Source: Rossellomorea sp. SC111 (GTDB lineage: Bacteria > Bacillota > Bacilli > Bacillales > Bacillaceae_B). From it: 64,000 nucleotides of DNA. The stretch covers positions 299,171-363,170 of the forward strand of contig NZ_JANIOC010000002.1 of NCBI RefSeq assembly GCF_024733565.1, given 5' to 3'. The notes beneath the pieces are model-generated. The model was not told the DNA's origin and searched no databases. It was given only the letters and a program-made list of their open reading frames with translations. This document shows positions 15,688 through 23,940 of this stretch, one piece after another. Within the stretch, counting starts at the first letter, position 1; the number at the start of each line of letters is the position of its first letter. The position numbers and the translations under genes are program-made.

Positions 15688-17097
15688 CTACTTTAATTTA
15701 TCCAGAGCATTATTCAGCAATATTTTCTGACTTTCAATTGATTTCAGGGCATTGTCAATATTTCTTTTATATATAGAAAGAATACTTTGACCATACGTAG
15801 TTCCTGGTACTGCCCACTTTCCATTCAGATCCGTCCAGTTCTCGGCAGAACCCCTGGCGACCAGTGAAAATCGCGGGTCGACAAGAGGTGTACCTGCAGG
15901 AAGTGGTTCAGTTGATGCGTACGCATAAAGGTGCTGAATGTGTGCGAGTACCCCCTGGTCAGGCGTAGCGAATGAAGCCCCATCGTTTCCAGGTCCGGTT
16001 GTACCGATTCCTGCATAGTTATTCTGCGAAGGTTTCACTTGTCCTGTGAATCTGAAAAAATTGGTTTCGTGAATGGCTTGAGCATATGCAATATCTCCAC
16101 GGATACCATAAAGATTCCCGTAAAAAATGTAGAATTCACCCACCATTGGTGCGGAAGGATTCACGGTTTTGGCATACTCATTTAATTGCTGGGCTTGGAT
16201 AATAGCTGATCCCTTAATGGAATACTCGATACCCGGCGGCTGTGGGGGCTGGGTAGGTTCTGGTGGAGAGGTTGGCGGAGGGTCCGTCGGTATAGGAACT
16301 GGAGCAGACCCTTCACTTAGAAGGAAGGCATCAATCCCAACACGACTTATTGCGGTTATCTGATCTTCTGCATTTTCCCTCACTGAAAAAGCTCCGGTTT
16401 GAACCCTGTAATAAGTTCTCCCTGAAACGACTACAGTATCAATGAAAGATTCAAATGATGCCGCTTTCAACTCTTTCACCCGGTCTTCAGCATTCTTCCG
16501 TTCTGTAAATGACCCTGCAATCACTTTGAAAAGTGGCAAATTGTCCGATTCTTTTGCTGGAAGTGAAAGTGCTTTTGCCACTCCTTTTGCAAGTGAAATT
16601 CCTACTGCCTGTCTAAATTTTAAATCAATCAAAAGTGCAACTTCCTTTGAATTGTCAACAAACAAAACTTCGACAAGCATCGATGGTATTTTTGTTTCAC
16701 GGAGTACATGAAAGTTTGCCCTCTTCTTTCCTCTGTCTGTTACTTTGAATGGTTTAACGGCCGCTATTACTTCTTCATGTATGATTTTTTGATAAGATAA
16801 AGTCTGTGTCGGCACACTTCCATTGTATACATAACTTTCAAACCCCGTCCCTCCACCAGCATTATGATGGATGGATAAATAAAAATCCAGGTTCGAACGA
16901 TTGGCAAGGTTGGATCTATCTGACAGAGATAAGGTTTGATCCCCAGTCCTCGTCATTAACACCTTCACATTGTAATTCGACACTAAATATTCCCTGACCA
17001 CAAGTGCTGTTAAAAGATTGAAGGTTTCTTCATTTCCTTTATTTGTTGCACCAGGATCAGATCCTCCATGTCCTGGATCAATCATGATAGTTTTCAA
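15688..17097 (-). CDS. N-acetylmuramoyl-L-alanine amidase with SPOR and glucosaminidase domains (CwlC-like)
   Basis: 469 aa from a TTG at 17097 behind AGGAGG. Residues 1-175 form an Amidase_3 domain with zinc ligands in DPGHGG (His10), NEETFN (Glu24), SIHHN (His about 78) and a catalytic Glu in LVEVLFVDN. Residues 188-262 hold two SPOR-like halves (FKVIAGSFTERKNAEDRV, YRVQTGAFSVRENAEDQI). A Pro-rich linker (about 266-290) leads to a C-terminal glucosaminidase-like domain (QAIHETNFF, NNYAGIGTTG). There is no signal peptide, as in CwlC, suggesting release at mother-cell lysis. Having two hydrolase activities in one protein is notable. Confidence 0.88.
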   Translation of the reverse strand: MKTIMIDPGHGGSDPGATNKGNEETFNLLTALVVREYLVSNYNVKVLMTRTGDQTLSLSDRSNLANRSNLDFYLSIHHNAGGGTGFESYVYNGSVPTQTLSYQKIIHEEVIAAVKPFKVTDRGKKRANFHVLRETKIPSMLVEVLFVDNSKEVALLIDLKFRQAVGISLAKGVAKALSLPAKESDNLPLFKVIAGSFTERKNAEDRVKELKAASFESFIDTVVVSGRTYYRVQTGAFSVRENAEDQITAISRVGIDAFLLSEGSAPVPIPTDPPPTSPPEPTQPPQPPGIEYSIKGSAIIQAQQLNEYAKTVNPSAPMVGEFYIFYGNLYGIRGDIAYAQAIHETNFFRFTGQVKPSQNNYAGIGTTGPGNDGASFATPDQGVLAHIQHLYAYASTEPLPAGTPLVDPRFSLVARGSAENWTDLNGKWAVPGTTYGQSILSIYKRNIDNALKSIESQKILLNNALDKLK

Positions 17098-17121
17098 TTA
17101 ACTTCCTCCTAAGAGCTTGAC

Positions 17122-17135
17122 ATATAGTACTATAT
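17122..17135. promoter_or_regulatory. Perfect 14-bp palindrome before the amidase gene
   Basis: ATATAGTACTATAT lies 25-38 bases upstream of the TTG start, where the -10 region would be. It may be part of a promoter or an operator. The family of any binding protein is unknown. Confidence 0.35.
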
Positions 17136-17190
17136 TCACATAGGGACAAGCATGCTTGGACAATATCCAATCGCCATCTCTTTTCAATAT

Positions 17191-17230
17191 AAAAAGAGTT
17201 CCCTGCTAAGGAGCAGGAAACACTTTTTTT
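17191..17230. terminator. Hairpin terminator in the 17.1-17.4 kb gap
   Basis: AAAAAGAGTTCCCTGC pairs with GCAGGAAACACTTTTT (two non-Watson-Crick positions). On the minus strand it lies 3' of the small ORF at 17403-17555. The remaining bases of the gap (17231-17402) show nothing clear. Confidence 0.65.
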
Positions 17231-17402
17231 ATTACGACTCTATATTGTGGAGGGGACTTTCTTATAGGGTTTAGTTTTTCTTTCTCTCTATTGTATTTCG
17301 AAAAACGCGTTCTTATTCACTTTATTCATTATCATTGTATTGCTTGACAGGCGGAGTTCCATACTGTGATCGCTTCAATTTTTTCAGTATGAACTGTTGA
17401 TC

Positions 17403-17555
17403 TTATAACCATTGTTTCTTTACCTTAATATGGGGCCTAAGAGTTACCCCAAACTGTGCAACGTACGGATTCGAGAGGGAAGGAGATCCCATTTCTAAAT
17501 TGGCATGAGTTACGGATGGACTGAGAAAAAGATACTGTAGTATTTTTCTTGCCAA
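17403..17555 (-). CDS. Small hypothetical protein (50 aa, TTG start)
   Basis: The frame opens farther upstream (to 17669), but AGGAGGTGA sits 6 bases before a TTG at 17555, giving a basic 50-residue peptide beginning ARKILQYLFLSP and ending KVKKQWL. No family is recognised. Support comes from the strong ribosome binding site, a hairpin just upstream (17573-17592) and a terminator 3' at 17191-17230. It could be a small sporulation or membrane-associated peptide; codon evidence alone is weak. Confidence 0.45.
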   Translation of the reverse strand: MARKILQYLFLSPSVTHANLEMGSPSLSNPYVAQFGVTLRPHIKVKKQWL

Positions 17556-17738
17556 TGCATCACCTCCATAGAACACTTTATGTCGAAAGTGTCGGGTTGG
17601 TGAGGACAAGCAACTCAATTTTTTTGAAAAATGGACAACTTTTTTCAAGTTAAGATATCTTCTAATCATAAATTAATGAATGTTTGACTTAAAGAAGCAA
17701 ATGATAAAGTTAGTACAATTATGATGGGAGGAATTCAG

Positions 17739-18365
17739 TTGAAAAAATTTACGATTCTTTTGCTTATCGTCTTGTCTTCATTCTTTTCATTACCCGGAAT
17801 GGCAGCAGCCAAGCAGGATTCTTGTTTAAGTGAAGCTGGTATAAAGGCCAGAGAAGAAATGAGGATATTATGGACCGATCATGTTTTCTACACAAGGAAT
17901 TATGTCATTAGTGCAGTCGATGGGTTGGAGGATACCGATATAGTATTGGCAAGGTTGCTTCAGAATCAGAAGGATATCGGGAATGCAATCAAACCCTATT
18001 ATGGGGAAAAAGCAGGGAACAAATTAGCAGATTTATTGACCGAACATATTGTACTTGCAGGAAAAATCGTAGATTCTGCGAAAGGTGGTAAATCAGCTCA
18101 AGTAGAACAACTTAATAAAGAATGGTATCAAAATGCCGACGATATTGCCCGATTATTAGCAAGCGCCAATCCCTATTGGTCTGAAAAGAAATTGAAAGAT
18201 TTGCTATACATGCATCTACAGTTCGTTACCGATGAAGCAGTGGCACGCATTCATAAAGATTGGAAAGCTAATATCAAAAGCTTTGATGAAGGGAAGGCAC
18301 ATATTCTTCATTTGTCTGATGCCTTATCTGATGGAATCGTGAAGCAATTTCCTGAAAAATTTTAA
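17739..18365 (+). CDS. Secreted hypothetical protein
   Basis: About 208 aa from a TTG at 17739 behind GGGAGGAA. A Sec signal peptide is clear (KKF, then a hydrophobic core to about 18, with likely cleavage after MAAA before KQD, about residue 24). The mature part is all-helical, with WTDHVFYTRNYVISA, LTEHIVLAGKIVDSA, LNKEWYQNADDIA and LLYMHLQFVTDEAV segments that look like an antiparallel helical bundle. Similar Bacillus proteins exist with misleading automatic names. I assign no function. A terminator follows at once. Confidence 0.75.
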   Translation: MKKFTILLLIVLSSFFSLPGMAAAKQDSCLSEAGIKAREEMRILWTDHVFYTRNYVISAVDGLEDTDIVLARLLQNQKDIGNAIKPYYGEKAGNKLADLLTEHIVLAGKIVDSAKGGKSAQVEQLNKEWYQNADDIARLLASANPYWSEKKLKDLLYMHLQFVTDEAVARIHKDWKANIKSFDEGKAHILHLSDALSDGIVKQFPEKF

Positions 18366-18367
18366 CT

Positions 18368-18400
18368 AAAGGGGCTGGGGTTTGGTTTCCCAGCTCCTTT
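18368..18400. terminator. Terminator between convergent genes
   Basis: AAAGGGGCTGGG pairs with CCCAGCTCCTTT around a short loop, with a T run. It follows the secreted-protein gene, and the acetyltransferase gene converges from the other side. Confidence 0.8.
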
Positions 18401-18419
18401 TACTATTTTATTACTACCA

Positions 18420-18992
18420 TTACCTTTTCTCTTCTAAATCAATTTCCTTGATGACGCGGGCAGGATTACCACCAATCACTACGTTGGATGGAACGTCTTT
18501 TATCACAACCGCACCAGAAGCAATGACTACATTATCCCCAATGCTCACCCCTGGGTTAATGATTGCCCCGCCGCCTATCCAGCAATTGTCCCCAATGGAA
18601 ACAGGCTTTCCATATTCAGGTCCCTTGTTACGCTCGATGGGATTGACAGGGTGAGTCGCTGTGTAAATATGTACCCCGGGGGCGAGCATACAATTTTCTC
18701 CGATACTGACGTTGCATACATCCAATATCACACAGTCAAAATTAGCAAAGAAGTTGTTTCCTACGTGAATGTTATATCCATAATCGCATCTGAAGTTTGG
18801 TTCTAAATAAACCGTTTCTCCCGTTGAACCGAATAGCCGTTTTATTGTAGAAACTCTTTTTTCCCCTTCTTCCTCCGTTGTTAGATTTAACAATCGCGTT
18901 AAATAACGGGCTTTTTTTCTCTCTTCGGTTAATTGTGGATCCCATGGTTCATAAAGTTCACCATTAAGCATTTTCTGTTTTTCAGTTTTCAT
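18420..18992 (-). CDS. maa: Maltose/galactoside O-acetyltransferase (Maa family)
   Basis: 190 aa from the ATG at 18992 behind GGAGGT. The N-terminal [21 protein letters not shown] is the Maa leader helix pair. Hexapeptide repeats form the left-handed beta helix (about 70-185), with the catalytic His in YTATHPVNP (about 110-118) and the [20 protein letters not shown] and GNPARVIK signatures. It transfers acetyl from acetyl-CoA to maltose or related sugars. Alternative calls would be LacA or NodL. It is monocistronic. Confidence 0.9.
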   Translation of the reverse strand: MKTEKQKMLNGELYEPWDPQLTEERKKARYLTRLLNLTTEEEGEKRVSTIKRLFGSTGETVYLEPNFRCDYGYNIHVGNNFFANFDCVILDVCNVSIGENCMLAPGVHIYTATHPVNPIERNKGPEYGKPVSIGDNCWIGGGAIINPGVSIGDNVVIASGAVVIKDVPSNVVIGGNPARVIKEIDLEEKR

Positions 18993-19121
18993 GTAGACCT
19001 CCATCGATAAGTAGCTTTGGTTTAATATTATCTAATATTTCTATATGGTGCAAACGATTGCACCATTTCCGGATATACTCCCATTTTGATTTTCTTGACA
19101 GGTGTGACTATACGGTAAATG

Positions 19122-19154
19122 AGGCTATCTCTTTACTATGTTAAGAGATAGCCT
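19122..19154 (-). terminator. Hairpin 3' of the M20 hydrolase gene
   Basis: A perfect 12-bp stem (19122-19133 AGGCTATCTCTT with 19143-19154). The T run on the minus strand is weak, so termination is likely but not certain. Confidence 0.6.
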
Positions 19155-19214
19155 GGCCAGGTGAATGTATACCTTGGTCGTAGTAGGACAGAATTACTGC
19201 TCAAAAGTTACTCT

Positions 19215-20507
19215 TTAGTTTTTATCATTTGAAGAGTACCCGACTTTATCCTGAACAAGGTGATCGACCCTTTGTTCCTGACAAATTCGCAGTGCGGTGG
19301 CGTATAGAAGCTGCACACCTTTTTCGATATCATCCATCTCGGCAAACTCCAATGGATTGTGACTAATTCCTTTTTCACAGCGGATGAAGATCATTCCATA
19401 ATCACTTATATAAGACATGATCAGGGCATCATGGAACGGACCACTCATCAAGGTAGGAGAATCGAATCCGAGCTTTTCGTCTTCTTCTTTCATGACTTGC
19501 TTGATCCATTCTGCACAGTACCTTGGTTCACTTCGTGTATCTTCTTTGATGTCGTATTTAAGATGATAAGCAGAAGCGGTTTCTTCTATCATTTGATAAA
19601 GTTTTTGTTCGAGTTTTGTCCTTGCTTCAAGATCAATATCACGAAGATCAATTGTAAACTCTACCTTTTCAGCAATAATGTTTCTGGAATTCGGAAACAC
19701 CTGCATACTTCCTACTGTCCCCACCGTTGTATCGGTACCTTCTAATTTAACCAGTTCATCGAATTTGCGAATAATTTCCGATGCGCCGATAAGAGCATCC
19801 TGTCTCATCTTCATGGGAACGGATCCGGCATGGCCGGCAAATCCTTCGAGTGTAACCGTCAACCAAATCGGCCCTGAAATTCCTGAAACAATCCCTACCG
19901 GCTTATCTTTTCCTTCAAGCACCGGTCCTTGTTCTATATGAAGCTCAAGAAAGGCTGCGATATCACCCTTCTTATAAACAGGGCTTTGTGTCAGGTCTGT
20001 ATCGACACCAAACTCCTTCAGTGCTTCCCTTCTCGTCACCCCCGACTTGTCTTTTCGCTCGAGTTCCCCTTCTTCCAGCATCCCTGCCAAAGCCCTCACA
20101 CCAAAAATGCCCTTATTGAAACGGCTTCCTTCTTCATCAGAAAAACAAATCACTTCAATGGTCCGTTCAGGAATGATTCCATTATCCATCATGGTATGAA
20201 CAACTTCAATTGCTCCAAGTGCCCCCACTGTCCCATCGAATCTGCCCCCGTAAGGCTGTGAATCAATGTGAGATCCAAGAATAAGGACTGGTTTGTTTTT
20301 ATCCTTTCCTTCCACCCTGCCGATCAGATTGCCAAATCCATCAATCCTTGCCGTTAATCCAGCCTCTTCCATCCATCCTTTTACCTTATCCACCCCCTCT
20401 CGATCTTCTTTCGAGTGAGCCAGGCGGCAAACGCCAGTTTCCCCAATTTTTCCGATTTCAGCTAACTCTTGCAGATGAAGGCATAATCTTTTTCGATTGA
20501 TAGTCAA
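19215..20507 (-). CDS. M20-family Zn-dependent amidohydrolase (allantoate / N-carbamoyl-amino-acid hydrolase type)
   Basis: About 430 aa from a TTG at 20507 behind AAAGGA; the ATG at 20516 overlaps that site. Metal-binding motifs of the hydantoinase/carbamoylase family are present: GSHIDSQPYGGRFDGTVG (about 80-97), CFSDEEGSRF (about 122-131) and ELHIEQGPVLE (about 190-200), then a dimerisation domain (GFAGHAGSVPM). The C-terminal GISHNPLEFAEMDD closes the active site. It hydrolyses N-carbamoyl or ureido amino acids or allantoate. No purine or hydantoin genes flank it, so the substrate is open. Confidence 0.88.
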   Translation of the reverse strand: MTINRKRLCLHLQELAEIGKIGETGVCRLAHSKEDREGVDKVKGWMEEAGLTARIDGFGNLIGRVEGKDKNKPVLILGSHIDSQPYGGRFDGTVGALGAIEVVHTMMDNGIIPERTIEVICFSDEEGSRFNKGIFGVRALAGMLEEGELERKDKSGVTRREALKEFGVDTDLTQSPVYKKGDIAAFLELHIEQGPVLEGKDKPVGIVSGISGPIWLTVTLEGFAGHAGSVPMKMRQDALIGASEIIRKFDELVKLEGTDTTVGTVGSMQVFPNSRNIIAEKVEFTIDLRDIDLEARTKLEQKLYQMIEETASAYHLKYDIKEDTRSEPRYCAEWIKQVMKEEDEKLGFDSPTLMSGPFHDALIMSYISDYGMIFIRCEKGISHNPLEFAEMDDIEKGVQLLYATALRICQEQRVDHLVQDKVGYSSNDKN

Positions 20508-20705
20508 TAGAATCATCCTTTGTTAAAAAATTTTAGACTTATTACCATTGTACGGTCTATTGTCTCGCTAATCATTAGACAGATTGTCAATAAAAAATGA
20601 AACAAGATAAGAAGGATAAGGTCAATACTTACTTCAGATCTCACTTATAAAAATAGGTTCTCTACCTTAACAACTTTATCCTTCCAACTTTCAAAAATAA
20701 AAAAA

Positions 20706-20728
20706 AGAGAGGGGAATCCCCTCTCTCA
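20706..20728 (-). terminator. Rho-independent terminator of the TauE/SafE gene
   Basis: An AGAGAGGGG/CCCCTCTCT stem with a 3-base loop has a long T run on the minus strand, just 3' of the exporter gene. Confidence 0.85.
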
Positions 20729-20741
20729 AAAAATGGTTTCA

Positions 20742-21590
20742 TCAATAGTTTGCTGTTCTCTTTGAGTGCTGTTGTGAATAAATCAACACTCCGAAGAATA
20801 CAAGTATCGCTCCCAGTATCAAACCGAGTGAGACTGTTGCTATAGAAAGCATCTTGAATATGACACTTACTGCAACGACCATATACAGGACAGCAAGCAT
20901 CCGTTTTACAATGACTCCGGAGAATCGCTTGAGCTGGACAGAACCGATTGGTGTCCCAATCAATGCACCGATGATCAACAAGATTCCATGGCGGTAGTCA
21001 AGTGACTCCCCTGTGTACATATATGAGGTGATACCTGACAAAACGATGATGGAAGCAGCAGTAATACTCGTTCCAATCGCTTTGTTCAAATCAAGTTTCA
21101 GCCACTTTGTAAGTAAGGGCGTCATGACAAATCCCCCGCTGACACCCATAAGGGATGATATCATTCCCGTGAATAGGCCTATAAAGGGAGCTGCAAAGAC
21201 CCCTTTAGGCCTCGAGTCCTGTTGTCGTTTGCTTAAAAACTGGTAAGAAAACCAACTTAATATGCCAATATAGACAATTGAGATGAATGTCGATGCCCCG
21301 TTGATGGCGTCAAGCCATTTTACAAATGGCACAGTTACTACAGAGCCTACTACTCCGAACACTCCAAGGAGAACCGCTAATTTCTTAGACACATTCTTTA
21401 ATCGCAGATGTGATAAAGTACCTGTCACAGTAGACCCAAGGGTAAGCATTAGGGATAAAATGATTGCCTGACTAGGCTCATATCCAAGGACTAATAAGGT
21501 AGGAGTCAGAACAATTCCGCCACCTATCCCAAAAAAACCTGAGATGACGCCAATGACTGCACCACCTATCATAAATAAAATCCATTCCAT
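20742..21590 (-). CDS. TauE/SafE (TSUP) family sulfite/organosulfonate exporter
   Basis: About 282 aa from the ATG at 21590 (GGAAGTG upstream). It has seven to eight membrane helices in two homologous halves, each opened by the family glycine motif: FFGIGGGIVLTPTLL (about 18-32) and LMGVSGGFVMTPLL (about 150-163). It probably exports sulfite or a sulfonate, or another small anion. The divergent LysR gene 79 bases away is the probable regulator. Confidence 0.87.
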   Translation of the reverse strand: MEWILFMIGGAVIGVISGFFGIGGGIVLTPTLLVLGYEPSQAIILSLMLTLGSTVTGTLSHLRLKNVSKKLAVLLGVFGVVGSVVTVPFVKWLDAINGASTFISIVYIGILSWFSYQFLSKRQQDSRPKGVFAAPFIGLFTGMISSLMGVSGGFVMTPLLTKWLKLDLNKAIGTSITAASIIVLSGITSYMYTGESLDYRHGILLIIGALIGTPIGSVQLKRFSGVIVKRMLAVLYMVVAVSVIFKMLSIATVSLGLILGAILVFFGVLIYSQQHSKRTANY

Positions 21591-21617
21591 GTCGTACGTC
21601 ACTTCCTTCATAAAACA

Positions 21618-21640
21618 TTATACCTCTATATAAGTTATAA
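21618..21640. promoter_or_regulatory. Candidate LysR-type dyad in the TauE/lysR intergenic region
   Basis: TTATACC (21618-21624) and GTTATAA (21634-21640) form an interrupted dyad between the divergent genes, the usual place for a LysR box. It also resembles -10 elements, so the reading is tentative. Confidence 0.35.
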
Positions 21641-21690
21641 TAGAAATGAATAATGATAATATAGTCGATTACGTTTATTAATGGAGGTAT

Positions 21691-22527
21691 ATGATGCAAC
21701 TGGACTGGATCCGGACGTTTGTTACTCTCGCTCAACTTCAGCATTTCACCAAGACAAGTGAATACCTGAATTTATCTCAACCTACTGTCAGTGTCCACAT
21801 CAAAAAGCTGGAGCAAGCCCTTGGAGTAGCACTCATCCACCGTTCCTCCACCAATCAGCACTTTGAATTGACGCCTGCAGGAGAACGGGTATTTGAGCAG
21901 GGAAAAAAGATGATGGAAATATGGAGGACAATGGAACAAGCGAATCAAAAAAAGCAGGAAATTCAATTGCGGATTGGGTCCACTCACACCGTCAGTGATG
22001 TTCTTCTTCCTGATTTTGTAAAAAAGATCAAGGTCTTATACCCTCAAATCCGTTTACAATTGATGATTCACAATCACGAGACGATAGTGGAAGCATTGAA
22101 TTCAAACAATCTCGACCTTGCCCTCGTAGAAGGAACGAAAGGATTAGAACCCTTTCAACTAGAGGTGATCAGTCGGGATGAGCTCCGCTTCTTCGCAAGC
22201 AACAGGATGAACCTGCATTCTTCCCCATTCATCCTCAGGGAAAAAGGATCCGGAACGCGGGAATATGCGGATGAATTCTTAAAGTCAGAGCGAATCGTAC
22301 CGGTTGAAGTCCTCGAAGCAAGCAGTCATTTCTTAATCAAACAACTCGCCGTAAGAGGACTCGGAATCGCATTTCTTTCAAGCTCCATGGCCAAAGACGA
22401 AGTGCTCCAAGGCAAACTCGTCCCCATTGAGCCCTATGTTGTCCACCGCCCCATCTATGCGGTATATCCTGAAACTGCAACTTCAGATCCTGTCATAAAG
22501 GAACTGATATCCTTGATTGAACATTGA
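21691..22527 (+). CDS. LysR family transcriptional regulator
   Basis: A 278-aa regulator. The N-terminal winged helix-turn-helix spans about 1-60 (WIRTFVTLAQLQHFTKTSEYLNLSQ then TVSVHIKKLEQALG). The rest is a periplasmic-binding-like effector domain (about 90-278) with an LALVEG strand and the FLIKQLAVRGLGIAFL helix. GGAGG precedes two ATGs at 21691 and 21694. It is divergent from the TauE/SafE exporter, so it likely controls sulfur or anion export; CysL is a possible analogue (inference). Confidence 0.9.
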   Translation: MMQLDWIRTFVTLAQLQHFTKTSEYLNLSQPTVSVHIKKLEQALGVALIHRSSTNQHFELTPAGERVFEQGKKMMEIWRTMEQANQKKQEIQLRIGSTHTVSDVLLPDFVKKIKVLYPQIRLQLMIHNHETIVEALNSNNLDLALVEGTKGLEPFQLEVISRDELRFFASNRMNLHSSPFILREKGSGTREYADEFLKSERIVPVEVLEASSHFLIKQLAVRGLGIAFLSSSMAKDEVLQGKLVPIEPYVVHRPIYAVYPETATSDPVIKELISLIEH

Positions 22528-22534
22528 ATTAAAT

Positions 22535-22570
22535 AGAGGGACGGACCTTGTTTTCAAGGTCCGTCCCTCT
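22535..22570. repeat. Dispersed inverted repeat, copy 1
   Basis: A perfect 16-bp stem (22535-22550 with 22555-22570), a TTTT loop, and outer arms GAGGGACGGACCT. It is positioned between the convergent ends of the lysR and symporter genes, where it can act as terminator for both. Confidence 0.9.
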
Positions 22571-22581
22571 TTCATAACAAA

Positions 22582-23805
22582 TTAGCCGCTTTTTCCTTCT
22601 GAATGATCGACGACAGCAGCACCGACGATGTCACCGGTTACGTTAGAGGCTGTCCCTCCCATTCCGATGATGGCATCGACACCTGCAATGAGGGCAACTA
22701 TTTCTAGTGGTAAGCCGAACATCGTTAAGACCGCAGATAATGTGACCAATCCGGCAGCTGGAACTCCAGACGTTCCAATAGATAGTAGGGTCCCGACGAG
22801 TACGATCATTAACAGGTCTGTAACAGAAAGATGTAGATTCGTCACGTTTGCTGCGAATACAATCGATACACCCATACGTAAAGCTCCCCCGTCTGAATTG
22901 AAGATAGCCCCTAAAGGTAAGGCAAAATTTGCCGTTTTTTCAGAAATACCGGCTTTCTTGGCAGACTGAATGGCTACCGGCAAGGAGGCGATACTACTGG
23001 ATGTAAAGAAAGCAGTGCTATATGCTTCTTTCGTCTGTTTGAAAAAAGGTATGACAGAATTACCCGACAGCTTCAAGAATCCAGAATATACTACAACCCA
23101 GAGAAGAAGAATCCCCAGATAAAAGACCCCTACAAACTTCAGTAGGGATTGGATCGTTTCCCACCCCTGCTGACCAAATGTAGCCGCACTGATGGCAAAC
23201 ACACCGATGGGAGCATAAGCCAACACCCCTCTTAAGAGGATATAAAACATTTCGTTGAAGGCAGTGAAAAATTTATCCAATAATTGACCGTATTCTTCCA
23301 TCTTGCTCTCTGTAGAAAATTTCATCCACGAAATGGCTATCCCAATGATGATCGCCAGGAACATAATGGCGAGAGTATCACCACCGGCAAAAGCCTGGAA
23401 CAGATTATCAGGAATGATTTGCAGTAAAACATCCCCAAACTGCGGTGTTTGCGGTTCTTCCACTTTTGTATTAGGCAGTTCTAAACTTGTACCAGGATTG
23501 AACAGGAACGCCAAGCCAAGACCGATGAATACAGCGGCTGCCGTAGTGGCTGCATAATAAAGAATCAGCTTCCACCCCATCCGACCAAGCTGAGTCATAC
23601 TCATCTTATTCACTGCTTGAACCACGGTGAGAAATATCACCGGAATGGCAATCAAGCTAAGAAGGTGAATGAGCACCGTCCCAAATGGTTTTAAGATTCC
23701 GGCATCTGATTTAAAGACAAGGCCGACGATGATTCCTAATAGGAAACCGACCGACATCTTCAAAACAAAAGGCACTTTCATATATTGCTTCCATATGTAC
23801 TTCAT
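22582..23805 (-). CDS. Dicarboxylate/amino acid:cation symporter (DAACS family)
   Basis: A 407-aa membrane transporter of the GltP/GltT/DctA family with about eight helices and two re-entrant loops. The serine-rich HP1 motif is AFFTSSSIASLPVA (about 265-278). TM7 carries PLGAIFNSDGGALRMG (about 297-312), a variant of the usual GATxNMDGT; the changed residues lie in the cation-binding region and may alter ligand or ion coupling. HP2 has LLSIGTSGVPAAG, and TM8 has AGVDAIIGMGGTASNVTGD with the substrate Asp/Asn. It imports glutamate, aspartate or C4-dicarboxylate with H+ or Na+. Confidence 0.88.
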   Translation of the reverse strand: MKYIWKQYMKVPFVLKMSVGFLLGIIVGLVFKSDAGILKPFGTVLIHLLSLIAIPVIFLTVVQAVNKMSMTQLGRMGWKLILYYAATTAAAVFIGLGLAFLFNPGTSLELPNTKVEEPQTPQFGDVLLQIIPDNLFQAFAGGDTLAIMFLAIIIGIAISWMKFSTESKMEEYGQLLDKFFTAFNEMFYILLRGVLAYAPIGVFAISAATFGQQGWETIQSLLKFVGVFYLGILLLWVVVYSGFLKLSGNSVIPFFKQTKEAYSTAFFTSSSIASLPVAIQSAKKAGISEKTANFALPLGAIFNSDGGALRMGVSIVFAANVTNLHLSVTDLLMIVLVGTLLSIGTSGVPAAGLVTLSAVLTMFGLPLEIVALIAGVDAIIGMGGTASNVTGDIVGAAVVDHSEGKSG

Positions 23806-23864
23806 TTCATCTACGTCCTTACCTATATTTTTTTCAGATATTCATTATATCACTATTATTGGAG

Positions 23865-23898
23865 GAGGGACGGACCTTGTTTTCAAGGTCCGTCCCTC
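23865..23898. repeat. Dispersed inverted repeat, copy 2
   Basis: A perfect 15-bp stem (23865-23879 with 23884-23898) with a TTTT loop, nearly identical to copy 1. It lies 3' of the epimerase-like gene and upstream of the symporter. Confidence 0.9.
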
Positions 23899-23940
23899 AC
23901 AATTATAAAAAATTTATATTCAGTTAAGTAATTCATTACG

